Origin: VGWB01 sp964480945 | Lineage (GTDB): Bacteria > Bacteroidota > Ignavibacteria > UBA10030 | Length of the DNA: 38,071 nt | Assembly (NCBI GenBank): GCA_964480945.1 | Contig: CAYZRX010000030.1 | Span: 1 to 38,071, forward strand | Direction: 5' to 3' | Part shown: positions 26,518 through 34,240 of the stretch, piece by piece | Layout: every line of letters starts with the position of its first letter | How positions within the stretch are numbered: the stretch's first letter is position 1 | Program-made: the position numbers and the translations under genes | Notes under the pieces: model-generated | Seen by the model: only the letters and a program-made list of their open reading frames with translations | What the model was told of the DNA's origin: nothing | Databases searched by the model: none

Positions 26518-27441
26518 TCAATCGTGGACGAAATTCAACCAGCCGTACTTATCGTTGCCGGTCTGGACAATCTCAAAGAAGGCCTTCTGGAGGGCCCGGG
26601 TCACGGGGCCTGGTTTCCCATCGCCCACGGCAATCTTGTCGACGGACCGGATCGGCGTGACCTCAGCCGCCGTTCCCGTGAAGAACACCTCGTCTGCCAC
26701 AAACAGCATCTCCCTCGGGACCTCTGCCTCCACCACGCGGTAGCCGAGGTCCTCCGCCACCTTCATGACCGACAGCCGGGTGATCCCCGGAAGGATCGCG
26801 GCCGTCAGCGGAGGAGTGTAGAGGGTGTTGTCCCGGACCAGGAAGACGTTTTCCCCGCTCCCCTCACTGATGTTTCCGAAGGCATCCAGCGCGATCCCCT
26901 CCGTGTACCCATCCAGAACCGCTTCCATTTTGATGAGCTGTGAGTTCAGGTAGTTGCCGCCCGATTTGGCCATCGAGGGTATCGTGTTCGGCGCCGAACG
27001 ATGCCACGAGGAGACACACACGTCGATGCCGTGGTCCAGCGCCTCGGAGCCGAGGTACGACCCCCATTCCCATACTGCGATCATTACGCTCACGGGACAC
27101 TTCAGGGGGTTCAGCCCCACCTCTCCGTAGCCGCGATAGACCACGGGCCGGATGTAGCATGCCTTCATCTTGTTCACCCGGATCGTTTCCTTGATCGCCA
27201 CTTCCAGTTGAGCCACGGAGTACGGAATGGCCACGCGGTAGATCTTCGTCGAGTCGTACAAACGCCGCAGGTGCGCATCGAGTCGGAAGATAGCAGGCCC
27301 CCGTTTCGTATCGTACGATCGTATCCCTTCGAACCAGCTTGAGCCGTAATGCACCACGTGAGAGAGCACATGAATCTTCGCATCGTCCCAATCAATGAGC
27401 TTTCCATCCATCCAGATCTTGTCGACTTTCTTAACCGGCAT
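26518..27441 (-). CDS. ilvE: Branched-chain amino acid aminotransferase
   Basis: The 307-aa PLP fold-type IV aminotransferase makes Leu, Ile and Val from their 2-oxo acids with glutamate as amino donor. Family features include VHYGSSWFEGIRSY, the catalytic lysine in SMAKSGGNYLNS (Lys159), and GNISEGSGENVFLV with TGTAAEVTPI. The length matches the family. It follows the GNAT gene after 52 nt on the same strand. Confidence 0.92.
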   Translation of the reverse strand: MPVKKVDKIWMDGKLIDWDDAKIHVLSHVVHYGSSWFEGIRSYDTKRGPAIFRLDAHLRRLYDSTKIYRVAIPYSVAQLEVAIKETIRVNKMKACYIRPVVYRGYGEVGLNPLKCPVSVMIAVWEWGSYLGSEALDHGIDVCVSSWHRSAPNTIPSMAKSGGNYLNSQLIKMEAVLDGYTEGIALDAFGNISEGSGENVFLVRDNTLYTPPLTAAILPGITRLSVMKVAEDLGYRVVEAEVPREMLFVADEVFFTGTAAEVTPIRSVDKIAVGDGKPGPVTRALQKAFFEIVQTGNDKYGWLNFVHD

Positions 27442-27493
27442 AGTCAGTTCCTTTTCAGTTTAGAAGAGCGGAAGTATGAGCAGGTTGGCAAAC

Positions 27494-28612
27494 TTAGACC
27501 GGCATCTCGTAGATGCGGTACCGCTTGGTGATCTTTCCGTTCAACGCTTCGGCCGCTTTGACCATTGCCCCGTTATCCTCCAACACCCAGCCCGCTTCGC
27601 CGTACTGGTAGCCAAGCTTCCGCGCGCGCGCCGCCGTCTCATAGAACAAAACCCCTGCGGCGCCGGTGTTGAGATACTCCGGGAGGACACCAAGCACGAT
27701 AATCCGCACCATGTTAATCTCTTTCTTGTGCAAAAACAACCGCGCGAGACCGGGGAGCAGCCGACCCTTGTGGTTGTGTTTCAAGGCGATGTTGATGTCG
27801 GGGAGCGAGAGGGCGAACCCGATCGGCTTCCCTTTCACTTCTGCAAACAGAACGAGATCGGGAACGATGATCGGCTTCAGATCCACAGCCATAGCGTCGA
27901 TCTCCGCATCGGTCATCGGCACGGCCCCCCAATTCTTCGCCCACGCGGCATTGTAGAGATCCTTCACGATCGCCACATCCTCATCGAACTTCTTCATATC
28001 GAGCGCACGAAGACTCAGACTGTTCCGCTGCTTCACGATGTTGTTCGCCCGTTCGAGCCGCTCGGAATAGACGGTGTCCTGGCTCAGCAAGTACGCGTAG
28101 AGGTCCTTCACCTTCTTGAATCCATACCGCTCGGTGAGCGTCACGTAGTACGGGGGGTTGTAGGGCATCAGGAGGACCGGGGTCAGGTCGAAACCGTCGA
28201 CCAGCAACCCGTACTCGTCGTTCACCGACGGGTTCGCGGGTCCTCGCATGGCCGTCACGCCTTTTTTCTTCAGGTAGTCCGCGGCCACATCGAAGAGCGG
28301 GTTCGCCACGTTCTGATCATTGATGCACTCGAAGAACCCGAAGAAGCCGATGTTCTCGCTGTGCTCCTTGTTGTGGTTGTGATTCACAATCGCTGCGATT
28401 CGCCCGACGAGCCGGCCGTCCCGTTCGGCGAGAAAAAACTCCGCATCTGCGTGCTGGTAGAACGGGTTCTTCTTCTTGTCCATCAGCTTCCGGCGATCCA
28501 TCAGCAGAGGAGGAACCCAGTGCGGCTCCTTCTCATAGATCTTCCAGAGGAACTTGATGAAGCGCTCCTGGTCCCTCCTGGTGACGACGGGACGAATTCG
28601 AACAGGGCCCAT
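27494..28612 (-). CDS. GNAT-fold acyltransferase, candidate ceramide synthase
   Basis: The 372-aa protein has two GNAT-like halves: FFLAERDGRLVGRIAAIVN in the first, and LFAEVKGKPIGFALSLPD with VLGVLPEYLNTG in the second. Conserved family stretches include RGPANPSVNDEYG and LMPYNPPYY. In bacterial sphingolipid synthesis, the acylation of 3-ketosphinganine is done by a GNAT-family ceramide synthase (bCerS) that acts after Spt. This gene lies directly after spt on the same strand, which supports that role. A terminator hairpin between the two suggests separate control. Whether it is a true bCerS and not another N-acyltransferase is inference. Confidence 0.72.
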   Translation of the reverse strand: MGPVRIRPVVTRRDQERFIKFLWKIYEKEPHWVPPLLMDRRKLMDKKKNPFYQHADAEFFLAERDGRLVGRIAAIVNHNHNKEHSENIGFFGFFECINDQNVANPLFDVAADYLKKKGVTAMRGPANPSVNDEYGLLVDGFDLTPVLLMPYNPPYYVTLTERYGFKKVKDLYAYLLSQDTVYSERLERANNIVKQRNSLSLRALDMKKFDEDVAIVKDLYNAAWAKNWGAVPMTDAEIDAMAVDLKPIIVPDLVLFAEVKGKPIGFALSLPDINIALKHNHKGRLLPGLARLFLHKKEINMVRIIVLGVLPEYLNTGAAGVLFYETAARARKLGYQYGEAGWVLEDNGAMVKAAEALNGKITKRYRIYEMPV

Positions 28613-28661
28613 AGGCGGCTACTCGGTAAGTGGAGCTTGATTGTTGATTGACGGCGGACGA

Positions 28662-28693
28662 ACAAAAAAGCCGCTGCGCCAGGCGCCGCGGCT
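28662..28693 (-). terminator. Terminator between spt and GNAT gene
   Basis: On the minus strand AGCCGCGGCGCC and GGCGCAGCGGCT (plus 28682-28693 and 28669-28680) form a GC-rich stem with one mismatch and a tight loop. A run of six T follows (plus 28664-28669). It should reduce read-through from spt into the GNAT gene. Confidence 0.65.
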
Positions 28694-28731
28694 CTTCACG
28701 CTAGTCTGTCCGGAAGAGGAGAATCATCGTC

Positions 28732-29946
28732 TTAATTGATGACCCCGAGCTTCTTTCCCACATCGTGAAAGACGTTGAGGATCTTGTCCAGATGCTCGTC
28801 CTCGTGCGTTGCCATATAGCTCGTGCGCAGCATCTCCATGCCCGGAGGGACGCCGGGTCGTATGAACGCATTCACGAACACGCCCGCTTCAAACAGCGCC
28901 TTCCACATGATCAGCACTTTGTCGGTGTCGCCGATGATGACGGGGACGACCGCGGAATCATGCTCTCCGACACGGAACCCCATCCCTTTAAGCCCTTCCC
29001 GCATCTTGCGCGCGTTGCGCATCAGCTTGTCGATCCGCCACGGTTCCGCTTCCAGGACGTCGAGGGCGGCAAGAGCCGACGCGACCGAGGCGGGGGTGGG
29101 GCTGGCGCTGAAGATGAGCGCCGGCGCATGGTGCTTCAAGAAGTTGATGACGGTGCGATCACCGACGACGAATCCCCCGAGCGATGCAAACGTCTTGCTG
29201 AAGGTTCCCATGGTCAGATCGACTTCCTTCTCCAGGCCGTAGTGGCTCGCCGTTCCGCGTCCTCCCTTCCCGATCACCCCTACCGCATGCGCGTCGTCGA
29301 CCATGATTCGAGCATTGTACTGCCGGGCAACCTTCACCATGTTCGGAAGGTCAACGATCTCCCCCGAGGTGCTGAAAACACCATCCGACACAATGAGCTT
29401 GGGCGCTTCCAGGGGAAGCTTCGAGATCACGACCTCCAGATGCTTCATATCATTGTGCTTGTACCGGACGACTGACTCAGCTTTCCCGTCGACGAGAGCC
29501 CCTGCGCCGGTGGCGATGAGATTGCCCACAACGATGCACGCATGATTGTCCTTGTCCGAGACGACAAACTCCCCAGGCTGAACCAGGGTGGGAATGATGC
29601 CCTGCGCCGTCTGGAATCCCGTGCTGTACAGCAAACAATCTTCCTTGCCGAAAAATTTCGCCAGACGGCTTTCCAGCTCGACATGAAGGTCCAACGTCCC
29701 CGTCAAATACCGCGATCCCGAACAACCGGTCCCATACTTCTGAACGGCCTTGATCGCCGCCTCCTTGACCTTGGGATGGGCGGTCAGACCGAGATAGTTG
29801 TTCGAGCCCGCCATGACGATCTTCCGCCCTTCGATCATAACGGTAGGCCCTTCGCTCTCCTCGATCGCATGAAAATAGGGATAGTAGCCGAGCGCTTTCG
29901 TCTCGTCGGCACGCGTGAAGCTGCGACACTTGTCAAAGAGATCCAA
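28732..29946 (-). CDS. spt: Serine palmitoyltransferase-like PLP enzyme
   Basis: The 404-aa alpha-oxoamine synthase (PLP fold type I) has the Bacteroidota Spt signature: GYYPYFHAIEE, SNNYLGLTAHPKVKEAA, GTGCSGSRYLTGT, DDAHAVGV, and the PLP Lys251 in GTFSKTFASLGG. Spt condenses serine with a fatty acyl-CoA to 3-ketosphinganine, the committed step of sphingolipid synthesis. KBL and BioF are relatives. The N-terminal MDLFDKC-type opening and the presence of candidate partners next to it favour Spt. Its promoter overlaps that of the divergent epimerase. Confidence 0.82.
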   Translation of the reverse strand: MDLFDKCRSFTRADETKALGYYPYFHAIEESEGPTVMIEGRKIVMAGSNNYLGLTAHPKVKEAAIKAVQKYGTGCSGSRYLTGTLDLHVELESRLAKFFGKEDCLLYSTGFQTAQGIIPTLVQPGEFVVSDKDNHACIVVGNLIATGAGALVDGKAESVVRYKHNDMKHLEVVISKLPLEAPKLIVSDGVFSTSGEIVDLPNMVKVARQYNARIMVDDAHAVGVIGKGGRGTASHYGLEKEVDLTMGTFSKTFASLGGFVVGDRTVINFLKHHAPALIFSASPTPASVASALAALDVLEAEPWRIDKLMRNARKMREGLKGMGFRVGEHDSAVVPVIIGDTDKVLIMWKALFEAGVFVNAFIRPGVPPGMEMLRTSYMATHEDEHLDKILNVFHDVGKKLGVIN

Positions 29947-29993
29947 TGGTGCTCCGCATTATGAAGGTAGAAAGGATAACAACACCCCTGTCT

Positions 29994-30022
29994 TTGCTAA
30001 TCAAAACTTTTTTGAATATACT
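29994..30022 (+). promoter_or_regulatory. Epimerase promoter
   Basis: TTGCTA (29994-29999) and TATACT (30017-30022) on the plus strand have a 17-bp spacer. The -10 differs from TATAAT at one base. It points at the epimerase, whose GGAGGT Shine-Dalgarno is 45 nt further on. It overlaps the minus-strand spt promoter. Confidence 0.55.
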
Positions 30023-30043
30023 CCATTAAGCAAAGAAAGTCAA
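30015..30043 (-). promoter_or_regulatory. spt promoter
   Basis: TTGACT (30038-30043) and TATATT (30015-30020) on the minus strand are separated by exactly 17 bp. A transcript start near 30008 gives a leader of about 60 nt before the spt ATG at 29946. The two divergent -10 boxes overlap (30017-30020), so RNA polymerase cannot occupy both at once. Confidence 0.65.
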
Positions 30044-30075
30044 CGAATGCCCATTTTTCGCCTTATGGAGGTCTC

Positions 30076-31059
30076 ATCCCACTCGCGCTCGTAACCGGAG
30101 GCACGGGCTTCATCGGAAGCCACACGGTGGAACATCTGCTGCAGCAGCGATTCAGCGTTCGATGCCTGGTGCGCCGCTTCCGCGAAGGGCTCGGCTGGCT
30201 CGAGGGTCTCCCTGTCGAGGTCGAGCGCGTAAGCCTGCTCGACGTCGATGCGCTGAAGGAGGTTGCACGGGATGCGGAATACATCTTCCACATTGCCGGT
30301 GTGACAAAAGCGCGAAGGCACCATGAGTTTTTCGAGGGCAACGTTACTACAACTAAGAATCTGCTGGAGGCTGCCTCAGAATCCCCTCGCCTCAAGAAGT
30401 TTTGCCTGATCAGCAGCCTCACGGCGGCGGGACCGAGCCAGGACGGTTCTCCGCTGGATGAATCCGCCCCCGCCCAGCCGGTGACAAGCTACGGAATCTC
30501 CAAACTCCAGGCCGAGACGCTCTGCCAGCTTCACGCGAAGAAAATCCCCATCGTTATCATCCGTCCACCGGCGGTGTACGGCCCTCGCGACCGCGACGTC
30601 CTCGAGTTGTTTCGTTGGCTCAAGAGAGGAATCAAACCCATCCTCGGGGATCCGCGAAAGACCGTGAGCATTATCTACGCGACAGATCTGGCACGGGCGA
30701 TCGTCGAGGCTGCCGTCTCTGAGAAAACGACCGGAGAGACTTATTTCGTATCCGACGGTGCCGTCTATCGGTACGCTGATATCGTCGACCGGCTCGCTGA
30801 AATGTTGGGAAAACGAACGTTTACCCTGCGGGCACCCGCTCCGCTTGTCTACGCTGTCGCAGGCCTGACCGAGCTCTTCTCCGCGTTTTCCTCTAACCCC
30901 CCCCTGCTCAACCTGGAGAAAGCTCGGGACCTCATACAACCTCATTGGGTGTGCAGCCCGAAGAAGTTAGAAGAGCGGATTGGATTCAAGAGCGGCGTCT
31001 CACTTGCGGAGGGGCTGCAACGAACCTTCGAATGGTACAAGGAGCACGGGTGGATATGA
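30076..31059 (+). CDS. NAD-dependent epimerase/reductase, candidate CerR
   Basis: The 327-aa extended short-chain dehydrogenase has a Rossmann glycine motif LVTGGTGFIGSHTVEHLL and a catalytic set with ISSLTAAG (Ser) and SYGISK (Tyr, Lys). In bacterial ceramide synthesis a protein of this type (CerR) reduces the 3-oxo group of 3-oxo-dihydroceramide; its place opposite spt suggests that role. Start codon problem: a GGAGGT SD sits at 30067-30072, but the next in-frame codon is ATC at 30076 and no ATG, GTG or TTG exists upstream of the glycine motif. The first GTG, 30127, would remove that motif. I give the ATC as start. Either a non-canonical start or a C-for-G sequence error explains it. Confidence 0.72.
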   Translation: MPLALVTGGTGFIGSHTVEHLLQQRFSVRCLVRRFREGLGWLEGLPVEVERVSLLDVDALKEVARDAEYIFHIAGVTKARRHHEFFEGNVTTTKNLLEAASESPRLKKFCLISSLTAAGPSQDGSPLDESAPAQPVTSYGISKLQAETLCQLHAKKIPIVIIRPPAVYGPRDRDVLELFRWLKRGIKPILGDPRKTVSIIYATDLARAIVEAAVSEKTTGETYFVSDGAVYRYADIVDRLAEMLGKRTFTLRAPAPLVYAVAGLTELFSAFSSNPPLLNLEKARDLIQPHWVCSPKKLEERIGFKSGVSLAEGLQRTFEWYKEHGWI

Positions 31060-31211
31060 ACGGTGGGAAGAAGACCGCGGGTCAATCGAAGGAAGAGAAC
31101 CGTAGGGGCTTCCTTCCGGACGTCGATGCCTTCTTCGAGAAGGCCGGCTGCGGCGGGATGATGACGATCGAGCGTGCGGAGGTGATTCGATATTCACCGG
31201 GGAAGAAGTAA
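31056..31211 (+). CDS. Small coupled ORF, 51 aa
   Basis: The ATG at 31056 overlaps the epimerase stop (ATGA), the classic form of translational coupling, with GGAG about 11 nt upstream. The product is charged and soluble: MNGGKKTAGQSKEENRRG, then a DVDAFFEKAGCGG segment and ERAEVIRYSPGKK. No family is recognised, and there is no signal peptide or membrane helix. Coupling suggests it is made with the epimerase. It might be a chance overlap. Confidence 0.5.
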   Translation: MNGGKKTAGQSKEENRRGFLPDVDAFFEKAGCGGMMTIERAEVIRYSPGKK

Positions 31212-31316
31212 CCCGGTCTTGGGTTGACGCGGCGATTCCCGCCCGTCGGTGAAAGCAAATAATGAAAGATTGAAAGAGAAGGAAGGGAAGGTATCGGAGG
31301 GATCGATCGCCGGGCT

Positions 31317-31649
31317 CTACTGGCTCACCTCGAATTCAAACGTTTCGTTGCACGAGACCAGCTCCTCTCCCCGCGATCCGAAGACTCTGTACTCCACGCG
31401 ATCCCCTGCCTCAAAGGATCCCACCTCTGCGCGCCAGTACGAGTTGTTCCTCTGCTCGTTGTTCGAATGCCATTGCGCCGGCATCTTGCACGTCATCTCC
31501 CGGCCATCCGCCCTCTGAAGGGTGATCTCCAGCCACACCGCTTGGCCTCCTTCGATCGGGTAGGTCCCCATCCACAATTCGACATCTTGTCCGGCTGAGA
31601 CATATTCCGGAATGCGGGATGCGTCAACAGTGTTGTGCCAGATGACCAC
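31317..31649 (-). CDS. Small beta-sandwich protein
   Basis: The 110-aa product has no signal peptide and is rich in alternating hydrophobic residues: VELWMGTYPIEGGQAVWLEITL, then MTCKMPAQW, YWRAEVGSF and FEFEVSQ. This looks like a single Ig-like or carbohydrate-binding-type beta-sandwich. The start is a GTG at 31649 behind an AAGGTG. It is the last gene of the ArsR unit, 35 nt after the Cys-Cys protein. I do not recognise the family. Confidence 0.6.
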   Translation of the reverse strand: MVIWHNTVDASRIPEYVSAGQDVELWMGTYPIEGGQAVWLEITLQRADGREMTCKMPAQWHSNNEQRNNSYWRAEVGSFEAGDRVEYRVFGSRGEELVSCNETFEFEVSQ

Positions 31650-31684
31650 AGCGCACCTTTACATCTGACCGCTTCGATCCTGGT

Positions 31685-31966
31685 TCACCCCCCAGTCGAG
31701 GAGGGACCCGCGTTCGATTTCCGTGCAGCCTGAAACTTCTTGTATTCTCTCAGCAGAGCTTCCTTGTACTCCGACTCGCTGGTTCGTGAAACGTAATTTC
31801 CAAATTCTCTGATGACTGAAAGAAGCTCAGCCTTCAGCCTGGTTTCGTCTTCAAGCCCCATCGCGTCAACATTCCAAAACGCTTCCTCCAGCCCGATGAT
31901 GCCCGCTTCGAAATCCGCGATCTCGATGATCCGAGCAATCGGCTTAGCGCAGCAGGAACGCGCCAT
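31685..31966 (-). CDS. Small Cys-Cys protein of the ArsR unit
   Basis: The 93-aa product begins MARSCCAKPIARIIEIAD and continues with amphipathic helices (EEAFWNVDAM, KAELLSVIREFGNYV, YKEALLREYKKF). The vicinal CysCys at residues 5-6 is a plausible thiol or metal site. The start is the ATG at 31966, with GGAG 7 nt upstream; the open frame continues to 32110 but that prefix has no SD. It lies just behind a COG0701 permease and a CxxC thioredoxin-fold protein, so a thiol or metalloid function fits. I know of no characterised member. Confidence 0.65.
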   Translation of the reverse strand: MARSCCAKPIARIIEIADFEAGIIGLEEAFWNVDAMGLEDETRLKAELLSVIREFGNYVSRTSESEYKEALLREYKKFQAARKSNAGPSSTGG

Positions 31967-32076
31967 ATGCTTACTCCAAGTTATTGTACAAGCAATGGAA
32001 ACACAATGACAAAAGCAACGTCGACCTACGTCGGCGCTCCTCTTCCTCCATCCGGAGTCGGCCTCGTCGAAAGGCT

Positions 32077-32094
32077 GTTCCCATTTGTGGGAAC
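32077..32094. repeat. Hairpin in permease-CysCys spacer
   Basis: GTTCCCA (32077-32083) and TGGGAAC (32088-32094) form a perfect 7-bp stem with a 4-nt loop in the 209-nt gap between the permease and the Cys-Cys gene. There is no T-run, so it may be an mRNA processing or stability element. Confidence 0.4.
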
Positions 32095-32175
32095 GAATAG
32101 CAAGTTCCACGAATCGCTGAGATTGAGATCATGCCAGGAATGCGAAACGAGCCCCGCGAAGTCCATACGACTCCG

Positions 32176-33294
32176 TCAACTGAGTGCACCGAAGATTAAT
32201 CCCGCAAACGCGGAAAGGATTACGATGCTGAGAATATAAATGCCTGTCTGCTTGGCTCCCATAATTTTCAAGAGAACGAAGATGCTTGGAAGGCTGAGCG
32301 AATTCCCGGTGAGGAAGAGCGTCAGCGCCGGGCCGCGGCCCATTCCCAGCGCCATCAGTTTTTGAATGATCGGAACTTCCGTGAGGGTGGCAAAGTACAT
32401 GAGCGTGCCGAACAGGGAAGCGACGATGTTTGAAAGGAGGGTGTTCTGACCCACGAGCCGGGTGATAAGATCCTCTGGAATAATGATCTCGATGATCCCG
32501 GCAACGAAGATCCCGACAAACAGATACGGTAGAATTTTCTTCGTCAGGTTCCACGTCTCGCTCATCCATTCCAGGTTATGCTCCTTCTTGAACTTGACAA
32601 GCACGATCGCGAGTACAGCCATCAACGCCAGTATGATCAAGACTGCTTTGGCGACGGGCTGCATGGAGATGCCAAAGAGTACGAGGATCGCGAGCTGGAG
32701 AGCGAAAAAGGACGCTATCGTCCAGTTGGAGTACGGGACATCATCCTGGAGGCCGGAGGCAAATCCATTGGCGGCATTCTTCTCGTCGTGCTTCCGGAAA
32801 ACGAACGCCATAATCAGACCCGCAATGACCGAGATGATCACCGCAGCGATCAACCGGCTGACGGCAAAATCCCAACCAAGGACGCCACCCGTCAGCAGGA
32901 TCGCGGTCACGTTGATGGCCGGGCCTGTGAAGAGAAAGGCCACCGCCGGTCCGATGCCCGCGCCTCGCTTATAGATGCCCGTGAAAAGAGGAAGGATCGT
33001 GCATGAACAGACCGCAAGGATCCCCCCGGAGATGCTGGCGACCGGATAGGCGATGGTTTTCTTCGTCTCGGGTCCGAGCAGTTTTATCACGGCGTCTTTC
33101 TTCACATAGACCGCGATCGTGCCTGCGATGAAGAATGCAGGCACGAGGCAGGTCAGGACATGTCGCTGGGCATATTCCTGGAGCAGGGCCAGGCCTGCAC
33201 CGAGAGAGGTCATCACAACCGGCGCGTTGATCGGGGCAAAGTAAAAGAGAAGGAACGCGCCAGCGAGGACGAGAAATTTCGCCCACTCCTTCAC
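32176..33294 (-). CDS. COG0701/DUF318 permease (ArsP-like)
   Basis: The 372-aa polytopic membrane protein has two related halves with the family motif CSCTILPLF (Cys96 and Cys98), TGIYKRGAGIGPAVAF, FTGPAIN and, later, FLTGNSLSLPS. COG0701 proteins include ArsP, an exporter of trivalent organoarsenicals, and other metal- or thiol-linked permeases; the substrate here is not set. The start is the GTG at 33294, which overlaps the upstream stop (GTGA), so the two are translationally coupled. A longer open frame to 33369 overlaps that gene and has no SD. Confidence 0.8.
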   Translation of the reverse strand: MKEWAKFLVLAGAFLLFYFAPINAPVVMTSLGAGLALLQEYAQRHVLTCLVPAFFIAGTIAVYVKKDAVIKLLGPETKKTIAYPVASISGGILAVCSCTILPLFTGIYKRGAGIGPAVAFLFTGPAINVTAILLTGGVLGWDFAVSRLIAAVIISVIAGLIMAFVFRKHDEKNAANGFASGLQDDVPYSNWTIASFFALQLAILVLFGISMQPVAKAVLIILALMAVLAIVLVKFKKEHNLEWMSETWNLTKKILPYLFVGIFVAGIIEIIIPEDLITRLVGQNTLLSNIVASLFGTLMYFATLTEVPIIQKLMALGMGRGPALTLFLTGNSLSLPSIFVLLKIMGAKQTGIYILSIVILSAFAGLIFGALS

Positions 33295-33548
33295 GCCGCG
33301 CCCGTCCTCTCTTGTTCTATCGCAAGGAGCTCTTTGAGCTTGTCCACCGACGGGACCCCTCCCTGCCACACCACCCTCTCGTCGATCACCAACCCTGGCG
33401 TCCTGAGGATTCCATAGGAGGCGATGTTGTTCAGATCCTCTACCTTTTCTACGTTCGCCTGCACGTTCATCTGCTCGAGCGCTTCGCGGGTGCGTCGCTC
33501 AAGCGTCTTGCAGTTGACACAGCCGGGTCCGAGGACTTTGATGGTCAT
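33291..33548 (-). CDS. CxxC thioredoxin-fold protein (TM0996-type)
   Basis: The 85-aa redox-active disulfide protein has the site GPGCVNC (Cys10, Cys13) and the usual compact thioredoxin fold with TPGLVIDERVVWQGGVPS. This family regularly accompanies COG0701 permeases and ArsR regulators, where it may reduce or pass on the metalloid or thiol substrate. The 3' end overlaps the permease start. Confidence 0.85.
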   Translation of the reverse strand: MTIKVLGPGCVNCKTLERRTREALEQMNVQANVEKVEDLNNIASYGILRTPGLVIDERVVWQGGVPSVDKLKELLAIEQERTGAA

Positions 33549-33602
33549 ACGCTTCTCCTTTCCGATATCGTGGATGATTCCGTCACTTACTCTCCCTCCG
33601 CT

Positions 33603-33920
33603 TCAAGCTTGCTCCAGGACCTCAACCTTCCTCTCCAGATCCTCCTTGGCCAAGGATTCCGCGAGGTCGAGGATTTTGACTATTCGGCTGTCGGCCAGTT
33701 TGAAATTCACGCGCAGTCCATCCTTCCAGGAAACAAGGACGCCCGCCTGGACGAGGATCTTCAGGTGACGCGAGAGATTGGATTGTTCCAGTCCGAGTGC
33801 GGGCGCGATTTCACAATTGCACCTGGTCTCTTTTTGGAGATACTCGAGGATGCGAATGCGGTTTGGGTGAGCGAGGGCCGCCAGAAGCCGCGCCTTGAGA
33901 ACCACGGGACTTTGTTCCAT
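33603..33920 (-). CDS. ArsR-family repressor
   Basis: The 105-aa winged-helix dimer has LAHPNRIRILEYLQ, then RCNCEIAPALGLEQSNLSRH as the DNA-reading helix-turn-helix. Cys34 and Cys36 in RCNC fall where ArsR repressors carry their CxC metal(loid) sensing site. ArsR proteins leave DNA when they bind As(III), Sb(III) or a metal. The SD AAGGAG precedes the ATG by 9 nt. It is the first gene of the unit, with a perfect palindrome 29 nt upstream that should be its operator. Confidence 0.88.
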   Translation of the reverse strand: MEQSPVVLKARLLAALAHPNRIRILEYLQKETRCNCEIAPALGLEQSNLSRHLKILVQAGVLVSWKDGLRVNFKLADSRIVKILDLAESLAKEDLERKVEVLEQA

Positions 33921-33948
33921 TCTCTCTTCTCCTTCGTTGGTAAATCTG

Positions 33949-33974
33949 ACTATATGAGCATATACTCATATAGT
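33949..33974. promoter_or_regulatory. ArsR operator palindrome
   Basis: ACTATATGAG (33949-33958) and CTCATATAGT (33965-33974) are perfect reverse complements around a 6-nt centre. It is AT-rich and lies at the promoter position upstream of the repressor gene, so the repressor would control its own operon. A TATAGT inside it may be the -10 box on the minus strand. Confidence 0.75.
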
Positions 33975-34240
33975 ATGCCAGGGACAGAATGCCGAAATCG
34001 TGTCAGCAAACGAGAGAAGAAGCATCGCAGTTATGACAACTGGGAGAGGCGGTCTCGAAAACGAGAGCCAAGCGAGCTCCACGATTGGAAGTGAAGGGGG
34101 GGGATGAAGGAGGAACGCTGATGCTGCCTATCTCAGCGTCAGTTGTAGGAAGTGAACGGTTTTGTCCAACAAAAGGGCGATAGCCTCTGGACTTCGAATT
34201 GCAGGGATCGGGGCGGCCACCGGCTTCGCGAGGCCAGCGC
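33975..34240. other. Intergenic region, no gene seen
   Basis: The interval between the ArsR operator and the end of the Pit gene shows no protein-like frame. A 7-bp inverted repeat, ACGCTGA (34115-34121) with TCAGCGT (34133-34139), could be a weak transcript end for the Pit unit on the minus strand. Confidence 0.5.
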
